DNA of 64,000 nucleotides, taken from the NCBI RefSeq assembly GCF_030123505.1, contig NZ_CP126115.1, positions 2,866,001 through 2,930,000 on the forward strand, written 5' to 3'. Positions 45,101 to 54,071 of the stretch are shown here, piece after piece. The notes beneath the pieces were generated by a model that did not search any database, was not told the origin of the DNA, and saw nothing but the letters and a program-made list of their open reading frames with translations. Position 1 is the stretch's first letter, and every line of letters starts with the position of its first letter. Made by a program: the position numbers and the translations under genes. The stretch is from Neobacillus sp. YX16 (lineage in GTDB: Bacteria > Bacillota > Bacilli > Bacillales > Cytobacillaceae).

Positions 45101-45214
45101 CAAAAACTCCATGGGTAATCTAAAATAACTAACAATCCCAATGATTAATACTAATACCGTTATCAATGAGACGGCGGCTTTGTTCTGAAAAGCCCATTTC
45201 GTGAAAACTGACAT
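42182..45214 (-). CDS. RND efflux transporter, AcrB/SwrC type
   Basis: 1010-residue resistance-nodulation-division pump with twelve expected membrane helices and two large outer domains. The proton-relay pair Asp-Asp is seen in VAVAVGRLVDDSIVVIENIY (helix 4, about residue 400). Helix 1 starts VSLITVLVLIIGIVSYFRLP, and ADNPQVTIITLGQG and GGASAQQMEDFTDLF lie in the porter domain. In Bacillus the homologue SwrC (YerP) exports surfactin and other amphipaths. There is no membrane-fusion or outer-membrane partner, as usual in Gram-positives. It is a single gene with its own terminator. The gene ends with a short Lys-rich tail. Confidence 0.92.
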   Translation of the reverse strand: MSVFTKWAFQNKAAVSLITVLVLIIGIVSYFRLPMEFLPSADNPQVTIITLGQGTDSKTMENDVTSPIERAVTGIKGKNSVYSTTGDGFSKVDLFFEAGSDMKQAKLDVQEALSNVPLPANISKPIISQLNTSMIPISNIAVTFKDGLTTENLELIKEKIEPLYKDIDGVSQVQTYGLVDPVISVKIDNQKLAQNQISLQSVLGILQGQNTALAIGEKNIDGKTSNIKVIGDLSSLEKLKSLPVAPNVTLEDISSIEETKQSNFLNRFDGKEALSISITKDSHSNAVTISKEIEKVTKEINKKYDSQESTIYVASADMVETSVQTMMKEVLLGALFATIVIMIFLRNIRTTFITIVSIPLSLCFTLFLLSRSGVTLNILTLGGVAVAVGRLVDDSIVVIENIYRKMQTEKFSVQMVIDATKQVGVAITASTLTTVAVFLPMSLLNGGLQEFLLPFALTVTYSLLASLLVALTLVPLMSAGLLKNTKLPEHKPAVRFPKAVKWSLNHKWIVFTISILLFAGSIGAYFVVPKGAVDNSSADFVSATLKYPNETPFETVKEKAIQLENSISEMDEVEYVFNQVGSSADFAQFGQIGSPTEAVISILLKDKDDTDKVLKEIEKKKDDYEDAVLEVSTASFMMGGAGTTITIDVIGEDINQLEQTANNIKEKVSEIDGVEKVTTNQDEKKTVYSLVVDPAKGNTQQIAQQLGVLLNQTPIGSIMLNEKQTTVVLEPLLNTKTEDDLKNISIMTESGMVPVSEVAALKVAESSTSQFHKDGETYLRVIASVDPAKLSEISTKINLEIFGDKKDNKGMDFPEDVEVLVGGASAQQMEDFTDLFLTMLVSIGIVFLIMVITFKSIKAPIAILTSLPLAAIGAILGILISRISVDITALLGALMLIGIVVTNAIVLIDRVRQNEEKMSIREAIVEATATRMRPIMMTAIATICAMIPLLFKASQTGSLVSQSLAVVVIGGLALATLLTLIVIPCVYELLYFKKSKKQRMSESTEQPIQM

Positions 45215-46165
45215 AGGTAAAATCTCCCCTTTGAAATAGATATAAAGTCCAAGTAGAATCGTAACACAATTTTTTAAAAATTTCCGTTATTTACCATAAA
45301 ATTTCAAGTAATTTACAATCTCTTCATAAAATCAGATGATAACTTTGACCAACACCGCCTTTTTTCAATAAAAATAAATTGTGCTTTTTACTATAGTGTC
45401 ATCTTTGCTCGTGCTACCTAAATATCCCATATTTGCCCTGATTTGAGGAGACTGAATTTTTTCTACGACTTAAGTCTTACGGAATGCTACCAAAAAAGCT
45501 GGATGTTAAAGAAGGGTTTGCAATACCTTGGGCCAGTCATGTTTGAAGTAAAAGCATTATATCCGAATAAAGGAAAAAGAAGCGTTACTAAGACGCTTCA
45601 AATGATCAACAGTGGCTAATAATTTTTCATTAAAGAAAGTTCGGAGTAGTGAACTAGGAGAATATTGTAATGAGAATATGAATCTTGGATTTCACAATAA
45701 TCTGAGGAGTATCGGTGAAGAAGAATATATTTCTTACCCTTGTACTGAACGAATTGTTTTTTCAAGTAGAACACTCCTTTTAATGGACTTTATTGTCTAT
45801 GTACGATTAATTTTCAAGTAACGGCTCCACCTACGCCAAATACCATGATAGCCACACATGCTATCCCCACTGATAATAGAATAATAAATCATTGTTAAGA
45901 GGCTGCTTTGTAGATGTTAAGGTTCTGTAAATTTTTTTATTAAAATTCCGGGTAAAGAATAGTCGATTATACTCCATTTTCGTATAACAACTTGTATGGA
46001 GATCATCTTGAGTGGTGTCATGTGTTGTCAATGGGTCATAGTCTAATCCTGGGACAATCGTGGAACATAGTATGAGATTGTGGTTATTTATATAAGAGAA
46101 ATAACCATTTCATTTGTAAATAAGAATGATAAGAATAAACAACCTGGGTGGGGGAATGGATCAAA
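45215..46165. other. Long region without a convincing gene
   Basis: 950 bases. Short coding-like remnants are visible: MLPKKLDVKEGFAIPWASHV at 45483, and KALYPNKGKRSVTKTLQMIN ending at 45620. A 69-codon frame at 45612 lacks a ribosome site and resembles nothing. A TTCAAGTAACGG short repeat lies at about 45815. The remainder is AT-rich with no strong hairpin. Confidence 0.4.
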
Positions 46166-46645
46166 ATGAATAGACAAAATCAATACCGTGAAGATTTGTT
46201 GGAATGGTGTCATGAAACAGCTAAAAGTTTATGTGAACAATTGGAACTGCTATATAGAGAATCAAATGCTTATCAAGAAGAGATTGAAGTCGATTCTGTA
46301 AATCGTTTCGAAACGGAGGAACAAATCCAAATCGAGGAAGAATATTTGGAAACAAATGCTTTTCAAGACGAGATGGAGATTGAATCTGACCAATATATCG
46401 ATACGGAGGAACTTAACCAATACCGATTGGATTTATTGGAATGGTGTAATATCCTCTATTCAAATTGGAATAGAACGAAACTGAGGTTATCAAACGTGGT
46501 CGATCACGAAAGCTTAGAGGGATGGGAAGGAATGTGCTCTCGTTTAAAAGAGAAATTACAGGAAGGTCTGTCATTAGACTACGAAGACTATGAGACAGCT
46601 TCTACCTTGTATGAACAGTGGGAAAGGTTTCTTGAGGAATCGTAG
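46166..46645 (+). CDS. Acidic protein with an internal duplication
   Basis: About 159 residues, very rich in Glu. Two copies of a module can be read: NQYREDLLEWC (about residue 5) and NQYRLDLLEWC (about 90), and between them ESNAYQEEIEVDS and ETNAFQDEMEIES. It has no signal peptide or membrane helix and looks helical. ATG 46166 follows GGTGGGGG. The family is not recognised; no function is proposed. A degenerate GGGACGG hairpin repeat follows. Confidence 0.55.
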   Translation: MNRQNQYREDLLEWCHETAKSLCEQLELLYRESNAYQEEIEVDSVNRFETEEQIQIEEEYLETNAFQDEMEIESDQYIDTEELNQYRLDLLEWCNILYSNWNRTKLRLSNVVDHESLEGWEGMCSRLKEKLQEGLSLDYEDYETASTLYEQWERFLEES

Positions 46646-46651
46646 AACGTG

Positions 46652-46701
46652 GGGACGGTTCTGATGGCTTTTTTATTCCACCATGAGAAACCCTCCGTGG
46701 C
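46652..46701. repeat. Degenerate GGGACGGTTCT hairpin repeat
   Basis: GGGGACGGTTCTGATGG and CCATGAGAAACCCTCCGTGG form an imperfect hairpin related to the copies at 12740, 13863 and 15509. Confidence 0.55.
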
Positions 46702-46816
46702 TCATATCCCTAAATTACTGGTAAATAATTAATTGGAATATAAATAAATAATCTAGGAGTGACGTTTTTCCTTTGATTTGAGAGGAAGGTCCAAGTAACA
46801 GAGGGAATATCAACAA

Positions 46817-46847
46817 AAATAAACGCGATTAGCCTCAGCTAACCGCG
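46817..46847 (-). terminator. Terminator of the ABC exporter operon (reverse strand)
   Basis: On the minus strand ACGCGGTTAGC / GCTAATCGCGT with TGAG loop and TTATTTTTG, eight bases after the permease stop. Confidence 0.8.
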
Positions 46848-46854
46848 TGTTCCT

Positions 46855-49431
46855 TTATATATTTTCCTGCTTTAGGCTCTCGATGATGTTTTCATTTTTT
46901 ATTTTTGAAATCGAATAGAGCATGGCCGAACCTACAATTAGGAAAATTACAACTATAACAAATAGAATGCTCATCCAGGGAAGCTGAAATCCGTATTCAA
47001 AGGTGAATCCAGCGGAGCGGTGAATGCCAAACATAACGAGGACACTGATGGGCAGTCCGTAGAGTAGGGCATTCACTCCATAAAATATACTTTCATATTG
47101 GACCATTTTGTTAAATCCTTTTGGGGTCATGCCCACCGATCGCAGCATTGCAAATTCCCGTTTTCTGAGTGAAATGCTGGTTGAGATGGTATTAAAGATG
47201 TTGGCGATCGAGATGAAGGAAATCAGCGTGATGAACCCATAGGTAAATACCGACATGAGCATAATCAACTGTTCATCTTGTTGTCGCTGCTGGTAGACAT
47301 TGAATACATGTATGTTCGAATCTTTTCGGTCTTCAATTGCCGTTTGGGTGGCCATTGGGTCTGAACTATTGAGGTACACATAAGGAGTCACCTCTATTTC
47401 AGTTTTCGATAACAAGGAATCCATTGTGGCATGTGGGAGGATAAGGTTAACACCGCCGACCGCAACAGTTTCAATGCCCATTGGCACTTTGGAAGTTAGT
47501 GCGCCAATTTCCACGCTGCCAACTACTTCTAGTTCCGGTTGTTCATTTTCCATATCCCCTATAGGCATCGTCAATAAGTCGATTTTCTTCCCAACCTCTG
47601 ACTCAATCGATTTTGTTTCGATAAATTTTCCCGTTCCGCCATCCTCATAGGTAATTTGGTCAATGATAATGGCTTTTGGTGTTTCTTGTTTCGTAAAACC
47701 TTCCACATCGACGCCGACTTCTTTTGCATAGGCTTCAAAACCTTTTTGATCCAACCCATGTAGCATCACATAATAATGAAACTTTCCATCTTCAGCGTGT
47801 AGTTGATTTTTCAGTTGAGCTGGTACTTCTTCCGGATCGAGCTTTGCCTCTAAATTAGCTTCCTCGATGACGATCGATTTGGTGACATGATCGAGCTTTG
47901 TGTAGTCGGTCAAGTCTTCCTTCTCCACTTGGGTGCTGAAAATTTGTATATCATACTTCAAATCAGATTGCGACATGGTCAGAGATTTCTTCAAATTGTC
48001 GGTAAAATAGGTGACAGATAAGAACAGGACAATGCTAATCACCAGAGAAAACACGGTTGCCAAGTACTTCTTCTTATTCCTTTTGACATTCTTCAACCCA
48101 ATTTCGGCTTCAAGCCCAAAGATTTTTCGGACAAGCTTTGAAGTTTTCACGGTTTTCCCCGTTAACTTGATTTCATGGGTTTGTCGGATCGCATCAATTG
48201 CTGAAACCTTTGAAGCCCTTTGCGCAGGGATATAGGTAGAGATAAAAATTGTCAAAATCGAAATCCCGCAGGCAATGAGAATCGAAGCAGGTGTGACTAT
48301 TAAAGCAAGCTTCTCGGAAACCCCAATTGCCACTTCTAAATTTCGGTTGATAAAAACAAAGGTGATTCCAAGCCCCGCTAGACCGGCAAGAATCCCAATC
48401 GGAATACTAATCGCTCCAATCACGGATCCTTCAAAAAAGACAGAATTTCGCTTTTGCTTTTTGGTTGCTCCAACGCTTGAAAGCATCCCTAAATGTCTTG
48501 TCCGCTCGGATACACTAATCGAGAAGGCATTATAAATCAAAGCCACGGAGCCAATGATGATGACGCTCATAATGATAGCAGCTAAGGAATAAAGGGTCTT
48601 GTGTAATTGAACATTATTCGTTACTCCATAGTAACGAAGCAATTCACTATTAAAATTTACTGCCTCGATTCCCTGTGTAGCAGCCAAGCTTTTTGCTTTT
48701 TTATAGAGGGAACGGTCTATTTCCGTTAGCACCACAAAAGCATCGACGGTATCGATTTTCCTTACGGATGTTTCGTCGATATAGCCAATCACGGTGTAAC
48801 CAGGTGACCATGTCGGTTCCCAAGAAGGGCGTTCAATCGTCCCGACAATGGTTAGGGTTTTGGTTTCGTTGGTTCGCAGCTCTTCAATGAGCGTGTCTTC
48901 GTCCCGTTCGAGAGCGTTATTCTGCGTTAGTAACTTTCCGTTTGCTTTGTTCCAACGCTCACCGATATCTACCGTGAGTTGGTCCCCGATTTTGTAATCG
49001 ACCCTTGCATTTTTGATAACCGCTTCTGAAATTGCAATCTCGTTTTCATTGTGAGGAAGTCTTCCCTCAATCACTTCCATTGGAAATTGCTTCATACCCG
49101 CTGCATTGTAGTTTTGAAAAAATAAATATGGTTTATTCTGATTTTCTGATTCTACTAGAGACGCATAGCCATCGCTCGAGAGGACCATGGTTTTCGTTTC
49201 GATGTCCTTTTCAATGGCTTCGATTTGGTCTAAGGTGACATCTTTATACTGAACATGCCATTCTCCATGTTTGGCGATATTCTGGCGAATCAGTAGGTCT
49301 AAAAAGGAATAACCAAGCGTGGTAACCGCGGTGATCATCGCCACCGAAATAATGACACCAATTATCGTTACAAGTGATCGGCGTTTGTTCTCTTTCAAAT
49401 GCCTTATCGTGACTTTATGGATAATGTTCAT
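46855..49431 (-). CDS. FtsX-family ABC transporter permease (two-component-system linked)
   Basis: 858 residues with two FtsX-like blocks. An N-terminal helix (about 18-40) precedes a large outer domain; a three-helix group (about 285-415) includes RTRHLGMLSSVGATKKQKRN. A fifth helix lies at about 455, followed by a second outer domain and the final helices with KREFAMLRSVGMTPKGFNKM. The motif MLxSVGxT in both blocks is typical of MacB-like permeases that interact with the ATPase. Four-base overlap with the ATPase gene. Together with the upstream two-component system it forms a sense-and-export module, probably for antimicrobial peptides or cell-wall-active compounds. Confidence 0.88.
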   Translation of the reverse strand: MNIIHKVTIRHLKENKRRSLVTIIGVIISVAMITAVTTLGYSFLDLLIRQNIAKHGEWHVQYKDVTLDQIEAIEKDIETKTMVLSSDGYASLVESENQNKPYLFFQNYNAAGMKQFPMEVIEGRLPHNENEIAISEAVIKNARVDYKIGDQLTVDIGERWNKANGKLLTQNNALERDEDTLIEELRTNETKTLTIVGTIERPSWEPTWSPGYTVIGYIDETSVRKIDTVDAFVVLTEIDRSLYKKAKSLAATQGIEAVNFNSELLRYYGVTNNVQLHKTLYSLAAIIMSVIIIGSVALIYNAFSISVSERTRHLGMLSSVGATKKQKRNSVFFEGSVIGAISIPIGILAGLAGLGITFVFINRNLEVAIGVSEKLALIVTPASILIACGISILTIFISTYIPAQRASKVSAIDAIRQTHEIKLTGKTVKTSKLVRKIFGLEAEIGLKNVKRNKKKYLATVFSLVISIVLFLSVTYFTDNLKKSLTMSQSDLKYDIQIFSTQVEKEDLTDYTKLDHVTKSIVIEEANLEAKLDPEEVPAQLKNQLHAEDGKFHYYVMLHGLDQKGFEAYAKEVGVDVEGFTKQETPKAIIIDQITYEDGGTGKFIETKSIESEVGKKIDLLTMPIGDMENEQPELEVVGSVEIGALTSKVPMGIETVAVGGVNLILPHATMDSLLSKTEIEVTPYVYLNSSDPMATQTAIEDRKDSNIHVFNVYQQRQQDEQLIMLMSVFTYGFITLISFISIANIFNTISTSISLRKREFAMLRSVGMTPKGFNKMVQYESIFYGVNALLYGLPISVLVMFGIHRSAGFTFEYGFQLPWMSILFVIVVIFLIVGSAMLYSISKIKNENIIESLKQENI

Positions 49432-50111
49432 GGACGAAGCACCTCATCCTTGGCGACCTTGCCATCTTCAATGGAAATAATGCGGTCTGCTTGAAGGGCG
49501 ATACGCTCATCATGGGTAATGACAATCAGTGTCTGATTGTAGGTTTTGTTAAACATCTTGAGCAGTTCCATAATGTCCTTACTATTTTTACTATCGAGAT
49601 TGCCTGTCGGCTCATCGGCAAGCATGATTGCAGGATTGCTGATCAACGCTCGTCCAATCGAGACGCGTTGCTGCTGGCCGCCTGAAAGCTGGTTGGGCAG
49701 GTGGGAAAGTCGTGGGTTCAAACCTAAAATGTCAACAACTCTTTTAAAATGGCTGGGATCCACCTTTTGCTCATCCAAGAGCATAGGCAGAGTGATATTT
49801 TCTTCCACTGTTAAGATGGGAATCAAATTATAAAATTGATAAATCAAGCCGATTTGCCTGCGTCTAAAAATCGCCAGTTGTGTTTCATTTAAATTATAAA
49901 TATCGGTTTGATCAATGAGGACCTTTCCGCTCGTGGGCCGGTCAACTCCACCGAGTAAATGAAGCAGCGTTGATTTTCCCGAACCAGACGGCCCGATAAT
50001 GCAAACAAATTCGCCTTTTTTCACCGAAAAGGATACATTATCAAGCGCATTAACCGCAGTTTCACCTTTGCCATACACCTTTGAAAGATTTTTTACTTCT
50101 ACTATATTCAT
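49428..50111 (-). CDS. ABC transporter ATP-binding protein (MacB/LolD type)
   Basis: 227 residues. Walker [10 protein letters not shown] (about residue 41), Q-loop [14 protein letters not shown], signature [12 protein letters not shown], Walker [13 protein letters not shown] and H-loop VITHDE. It powers the FtsX-type permease whose start overlaps its stop. The promoter in front carries three direct 11-bp repeats, as expected for control by the OmpR-type regulator encoded upstream. Confidence 0.93.
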   Translation of the reverse strand: MNIVEVKNLSKVYGKGETAVNALDNVSFSVKKGEFVCIIGPSGSGKSTLLHLLGGVDRPTSGKVLIDQTDIYNLNETQLAIFRRRQIGLIYQFYNLIPILTVEENITLPMLLDEQKVDPSHFKRVVDILGLNPRLSHLPNQLSGGQQQRVSIGRALISNPAIMLADEPTGNLDSKNSKDIMELLKMFNKTYNQTLIVITHDERIALQADRIISIEDGKVAKDEVLRP

Positions 50112-50145
50112 AAGAAAACCTCCATTATTTCATTGTCTTGAGGTT

Positions 50146-50188
50146 AGTATATCGAGTCAATATGACTTTAAAGTGACTCTTAAGTGAC
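50146..50188 (-). promoter_or_regulatory. Promoter of the ABC operon with three 11-bp direct repeats
   Basis: On the minus strand the contiguous units GTCACTTAAGA, GTCACTTTAAA and GTCATATTGAC occupy 50188 to 50156. A -10 box TATACT (50151-50146) starts five bases after the last unit. The repeats replace the -35 region, the layout of promoters activated by OmpR-type regulators. Confidence 0.65.
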
Positions 50189-50226
50189 AATTTATTCACC
50201 TTAGGAAGGAGAGTAGGTCCATGAAA

Positions 50227-50262
50227 ATAAAAAGAAGCAGGCAATCTAAATTACCTGCTTGT
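50227..50262 (-). terminator. Terminator of the two-component operon
   Basis: Minus-strand stem AAGCAGGTAA / TTGCCTGCTT followed by CTTTTTATTTT. It overlaps the histidine kinase stop codon and separates the kinase from the ABC genes. Confidence 0.75.
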
Positions 50263-51262
50263 AAAACTTTATCTGAAAACTGGTGCCAACTCCGGGTTGA
50301 CTCTTCACTTCGATATCGCCATGTTGACTAGTGATGATGCTATTCGCCATAGCGAGTCCGATACCGACGCTATCGTCACCCGCATTTTTCCCTTTGTAAA
50401 ACCGTCGGAATATGTAAGGAAGGTCATCCTTTGCGATGCCTTTCCCGTTGTCCGAAATAGTGATTTCCGTAAATAAAGCATTCTCGGAAAATTTGATGAA
50501 GATTTCGCCGCCTTCGGACGTGTGCTCGACACCGTTTTTGATGATATTGATGAGTGCTTCTGTAGTCCAATTAAAGTCACCAATAAAGGCTGCATGCTCA
50601 TTTCCATCGATCTTTATAGTTTGCATTTTAATATCCATGGGAATCAATAGCGGACCTGTGGCAGCTTGAATGAGGGGAGCGACCAGGACCTTTTCCTTTT
50701 TAAAGAAAGCCGTACCGGCATCGATTTTCGAAAGCTTTAATAAGGAAGAAACCAGCCATTCCATACGTTCGAGCTGTACTTGAAGATTCCGAGTGAATTC
50801 TGCTCGTTTTCCATCCTCCAATCGTTTGTCACCTAACAAATCAGCCATGACAATCATCGAGGTAAGAGGTGTTTTTATTTGGTGAGAGATATCTGAAATA
50901 GCATTAGTCAGTTTTGCTTTATCTTCATGTAAAACGGCTCCCTGCTGATAAAGAATTCTTGTCATTTTATAAATATCACTTTTTAAGAGGCTCAGCTCAC
51001 CTTCTGAATTATCACGGACGTCTAAATGGAAGTCGCCGCTGCTAATTTGTTTTAAATAGCCTGATAGTCTTTCAATTTCACGGTAACGCCATTTCGTGAA
51101 AATCAAGCTGCTGCTAATCAGTAAAATCGATACTCCCAGCATCAAACCGGCCGCAAGCATTGATACGAATAGGGCCGCAACCGTAAATCCGATGACACTT
51201 ATCGAAAGAAGAAGGGTGAGGAGGATTCGAACTTCTCGATTACGAAGCAACTCAATCACCAA
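50246..51262 (-). CDS. Sensor histidine kinase
   Basis: 338 residues. Two adjacent membrane helices (about 12-33 and 36-56) with almost no outer loop, then a HAMP domain (about 57-110), and a HisKA domain with phospho-acceptor His127 in SDISHQIKTPL. The HATPase domain has N-box ALINIIKNGVEHT, and G-boxes in ISDNGKGIAKDDL and GIGLAMANSI. The tiny sensor loop is like intramembrane-sensing kinases that listen to an ABC transporter or the membrane itself. The start is TTG (or GTG one codon later) and overlaps the regulator gene by 11 bases. Confidence 0.9.
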   Translation of the reverse strand: MVIELLRNREVRILLTLLLSISVIGFTVAALFVSMLAAGLMLGVSILLISSSLIFTKWRYREIERLSGYLKQISSGDFHLDVRDNSEGELSLLKSDIYKMTRILYQQGAVLHEDKAKLTNAISDISHQIKTPLTSMIVMADLLGDKRLEDGKRAEFTRNLQVQLERMEWLVSSLLKLSKIDAGTAFFKKEKVLVAPLIQAATGPLLIPMDIKMQTIKIDGNEHAAFIGDFNWTTEALINIIKNGVEHTSEGGEIFIKFSENALFTEITISDNGKGIAKDDLPYIFRRFYKGKNAGDDSVGIGLAMANSIITSQHGDIEVKSQPGVGTSFQIKFYKQVI

Positions 51263-51935
51263 CCTTATAGCCCATGCCTCGAACAGTTTTTAATATCGTT
51301 GGATTCCCAGGGTCATCCTCAAGCTTTTCACGTAATCGTTTAATATAGACGGTCAAGGTGTTATCATTGACGAAATCACCGGCGACATCCCAAATTCGGT
51401 CTAGCAGTTGTGCTCTTGTGAGAACTTGACCAATATGAGTGGCGAATAAGAGGAGGAGCCGATATTCTAAGGCTGTTAACAGTATTTCTTGGCCATTTTT
51501 GTAGACTTGTCCTTCTAATGTGTTGATCTGAATATTTTCGAGATCAATGGTGTTTTTCGGCTGGGAATGGCGATGGTAGCGGCGGTGTACCGTTTTGATC
51601 CTTGAAACCAACTCACGAATTCGAAAGGGCTTTGTAATATAATCATCAGCCCCCATATCAAGCCCCATAACGACATTCACTTCATCGTCAAAAGCGGTTA
51701 AAAAAATGACAGGGGTATCGCGTTTTTGTTTCACATGCTTACACAAGTCATAACCGCTTCCATCAGGTAAGGACAAGTCAAATAAGCATAAATCGATTTC
51801 TTCGATTCTATGATTCAGTACTTCTATAGCTGTGGCTGCCTGATGACAAAGCACAATTTCATAGCCCTCTTGCTTCAAGGAATACTCCAATCCCGAAGCA
51901 ATCGTTCGGTCATCTTCCACCACTAAAATTTTCAT
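51252..51935 (-). CDS. OmpR-family response regulator
   Basis: 227 residues. The receiver domain has EDD at 7-9 and phospho-acceptor Asp53 (LCLFDLSLPDG), Thr in FLTAF and Lys in DDYITKPF. The C-terminal winged helix carries LTALEYRLLLLFA and VYIKRLREKLEDD, ending at KTVRGMGYKVGD. It is encoded first in the operon with the kinase. Probable target: the 11-bp direct repeats before the downstream ABC operon. Confidence 0.93.
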   Translation of the reverse strand: MKILVVEDDRTIASGLEYSLKQEGYEIVLCHQAATAIEVLNHRIEEIDLCLFDLSLPDGSGYDLCKHVKQKRDTPVIFLTAFDDEVNVVMGLDMGADDYITKPFRIRELVSRIKTVHRRYHRHSQPKNTIDLENIQINTLEGQVYKNGQEILLTALEYRLLLLFATHIGQVLTRAQLLDRIWDVAGDFVNDNTLTVYIKRLREKLEDDPGNPTILKTVRGMGYKVGD

Positions 51936-52123
51936 TTGCGTTCATCCTAACTTAGCGTTTTCTTTTATCTTATTGGAACATTGGGCTACCGTCAAAAAAT
52001 ATCGTGTGGCGCAGTTTTTCGTGCGAACAGGGCAGGTTGCTCTATAGCTTACATGAAAGGGCATGTGAGTGAATAGGATTACCTGTAAAGCATCAGACAT
52101 TAGTCAGTTGAGGAGGATTTAGT

Positions 52124-52198
52124 ATGGAGTGGTATATCTGGTTCGCTGTTTTGATTGCTGTTATTATCATTTTGTTTAAATCATCTAAAAGGAAGTAA
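52124..52198 (+). CDS. 24-residue single-helix membrane mini-protein
   Basis: GAGGAGG at 52109-52115 precedes an ATG whose product is MEWYIWFAVLIAVIIILFKS plus SKRK. One membrane helix with positive residues at the C-terminal end implies an outside N-terminus. The strong ribosome site supports translation. Unknown family; similar tiny hydrophobic proteins are common in Bacillus. Confidence 0.5.
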   Translation: MEWYIWFAVLIAVIIILFKSSKRK

Positions 52199-52409
52199 AT
52201 CTGCAGAATAGGTGCTTGAAAGCATTTGTATATAAGGGTAAAAAAATAAGTGTGCAGTGGAAAAGCCTCGTTTAGAGGATTAACACACCAATAATTGAAC
52301 AAGGAATTGGCAGGACACCTTAATTAGTGAGCTGTTTACAACACGCTTGTAAATGAATTTTGACCAAAGGGATTATCTATTAATGGGATTAAATTGGAGG
52401 GAATAGAAA

Positions 52410-52901
52410 ATGGATGTAAAGACACTTTTGTTACAACAATGGGCAAGCTGCTTAGATGAAGAAGACTGGTTTCCACCACTTGAAAAAGTGCTAGAGGATA
52501 TTACTTTTGAACAGGCAATTTGGAAACCAGTTGAGGCAATGAATTCCATTTGGGAATTAGTTTGTCATTTACTTTTCTATGAAAAGAGATTTCTTGTGCG
52601 ATTTCTTGGTGAAACAGCGAATGAACCACAGGCAGAAGATAATGAATCTACATTTCGATTACCAACTAAGACGTTTCAAAATTGGAAGGAAACAAAACAA
52701 GAATACTTTTATGTTCATCGTGAACTTGGAAAAATACTAGCAACAACAGAACAAGAAGATTTGTATAGACAGATCCCTGGAGAAGACCAATCATTAGTGC
52801 TTGAACTGAAGAGTTTAGCATTGCACGACGCATATCATATTGGGCAAATTGTTTTCCTAAGTAAAATGCAAGGAGCTTGGGCAGGGAAACGCAGCTTTTA
52901 A
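52410..52901 (+). CDS. DinB-family protein (second copy)
   Basis: 163 residues, paralogous to the protein at 38963: ELVCHLLFYEKRFL and LHDAYHIGQIVFLSKMQGAW give the metal-binding His pattern of DinB/YfiT four-helix bundles. GGAGGG precedes the ATG at 52410. Function uncertain: thiol transferase or metal-dependent hydrolase roles are known in the family. Confidence 0.85.
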   Translation: MDVKTLLLQQWASCLDEEDWFPPLEKVLEDITFEQAIWKPVEAMNSIWELVCHLLFYEKRFLVRFLGETANEPQAEDNESTFRLPTKTFQNWKETKQEYFYVHRELGKILATTEQEDLYRQIPGEDQSLVLELKSLALHDAYHIGQIVFLSKMQGAWAGKRSF

Positions 52902-52957
52902 AAAGCTTCATTAGCTATACAGTTATTCCAATATAGGGGGCTTTAATGAATAAGAAC

Positions 52958-52990
52958 GGGAATGTCCAAATCGGACGTTCCCATATTTTA
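52958..52990 (+). terminator. Terminator of the second DinB gene
   Basis: GGGAATGTCC / GGACGTTCCC with loop AAATC and then ATATTTTAT; one mismatch-type G-T pair. Confidence 0.65.
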
Positions 52991-53131
52991 TACCTGAAAA
53001 ACCACAATACAACTTAACAAAGCCTATTCAATAATTAGTGCATTGTAGCAAGGGGTACTTCTTGTTAACGGGGGCAGTAATATAGGAAGAATTTTCTTCA
53101 AAATTGCCCGAAAAATGGTATCGATTAAAAA

Positions 53132-53180
53132 AGATGCTAGTAACCTTTCACAAATAGCAAGGTTACTAGCATCTTTTTTA
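53132..53180. terminator. Bidirectional terminator with a perfect 15-bp stem
   Basis: GATGCTAGTAACCTT / AAGGTTACTAGCATC around an 11-base loop, with A and T runs on both sides. It serves the reverse-strand CPBP protease gene whose stop lies at its edge. Confidence 0.8.
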
Positions 53181-54071
53181 ATGTCTAGTAAATTTGTATT
53201 TTCTCAAAGAAATAAATAAGAAGATCCCAAGAGAAACAATGGTCCACATGAGTGAAATCGCCGGGTCGATATTTCTGCCAACAAATAAGGATGGGATGTC
53301 ACCAAAGGCAGAGTCATCCATCGTGATGAACCACCCCAATAGCATATTATTTGCTGCGTGCGCTCCAATCGACAATTCGGCACTGTTTGTTTTTGCAGTG
53401 ATATAACACCAAATGAATCCAGTTACCAAATAATTTGCTCCAACCAAAATGGGGGAATATCCCATTTCAGGATTGGTGAAATGGAGCGCGCCAAAAATCG
53501 AGCCTACAATAAGAGATAAAAGAAAAGGAATGCGAATCCATTTTCCTAACAATTGCAAGAGATATCCTCTAAAAAATAATTCCTCACAGGTCGTTTGAAG
53601 GGGAGTAAATACCAGTACGAGCACAAATAACAACAAAAAATCAGAAACCCTGACATCGTTTAATAAGTAATCCCCAGGGTTTAACAGGGAATCGATGATG
53701 GACGTCAGACCCAGGATGACAAAGTAAGTAATAAATCCATAGCCTATTCTCTTCCAATCTATTTTTCTATTGGGCGTAATGAGCGATGTGAATTTGCGTT
53801 TATGAATGAAACGAATTGTGACAAAAAGGCCCAAAAGCCAAAATATAAATTGTGAATTCATCAAGGCAAAATAAACTAACGGGTTAATTCCTACATAATC
53901 CTCTTTTTCAAAATCAAAATAGGTATTAGGGTTTCCGTCCGTATTAACGATCCATTCACTAATGATGAGATTAGGCAGCGCCCCAACAAAGATAAACAGA
54001 AGGATGACAATAAATGAAGATAAATACCGCTTCCAGCTATTCTTGCCTTCTTTTACTTTAATAAAATTCAA
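53178..54071 (-). CDS. CPBP-family intramembrane metalloprotease
   Basis: 297 residues and about eight membrane helices. The catalytic motif EELFFRG (Glu163, Glu164, Arg168) is followed by FGALHFTN (His197) and by SIGAHAANNML, which provides the last metal-ligand His and Asn. This is the Abi/CAAX-prenyl-protease-like family. Members process membrane proteins or give bacteriocin self-immunity. Single gene; no bacteriocin gene was found next to it. Confidence 0.88.
   Translation of the reverse strand: MNFIKVKEGKNSWKRYLSSFIVILLFIFVGALPNLIISEWIVNTDGNPNTYFDFEKEDYVGINPLVYFALMNSQFIFWLLGLFVTIRFIHKRKFTSLITPNRKIDWKRIGYGFITYFVILGLTSIIDSLLNPGDYLLNDVRVSDFLLLFVLVLVFTPLQTTCEELFFRGYLLQLLGKWIRIPFLLSLIVGSIFGALHFTNPEMGYSPILVGANYLVTGFIWCYITAKTNSAELSIGAHAANNMLLGWFITMDDSAFGDIPSLFVGRNIDPAISLMWTIVSLGIFLFISLRKYKFTRH

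Noticed and set aside
45612..45821. 69-codon plus-strand frame starting GTG
   Set aside because: No ribosome site, atypical composition and no recognisable family; kept only as part of a gene-free region.
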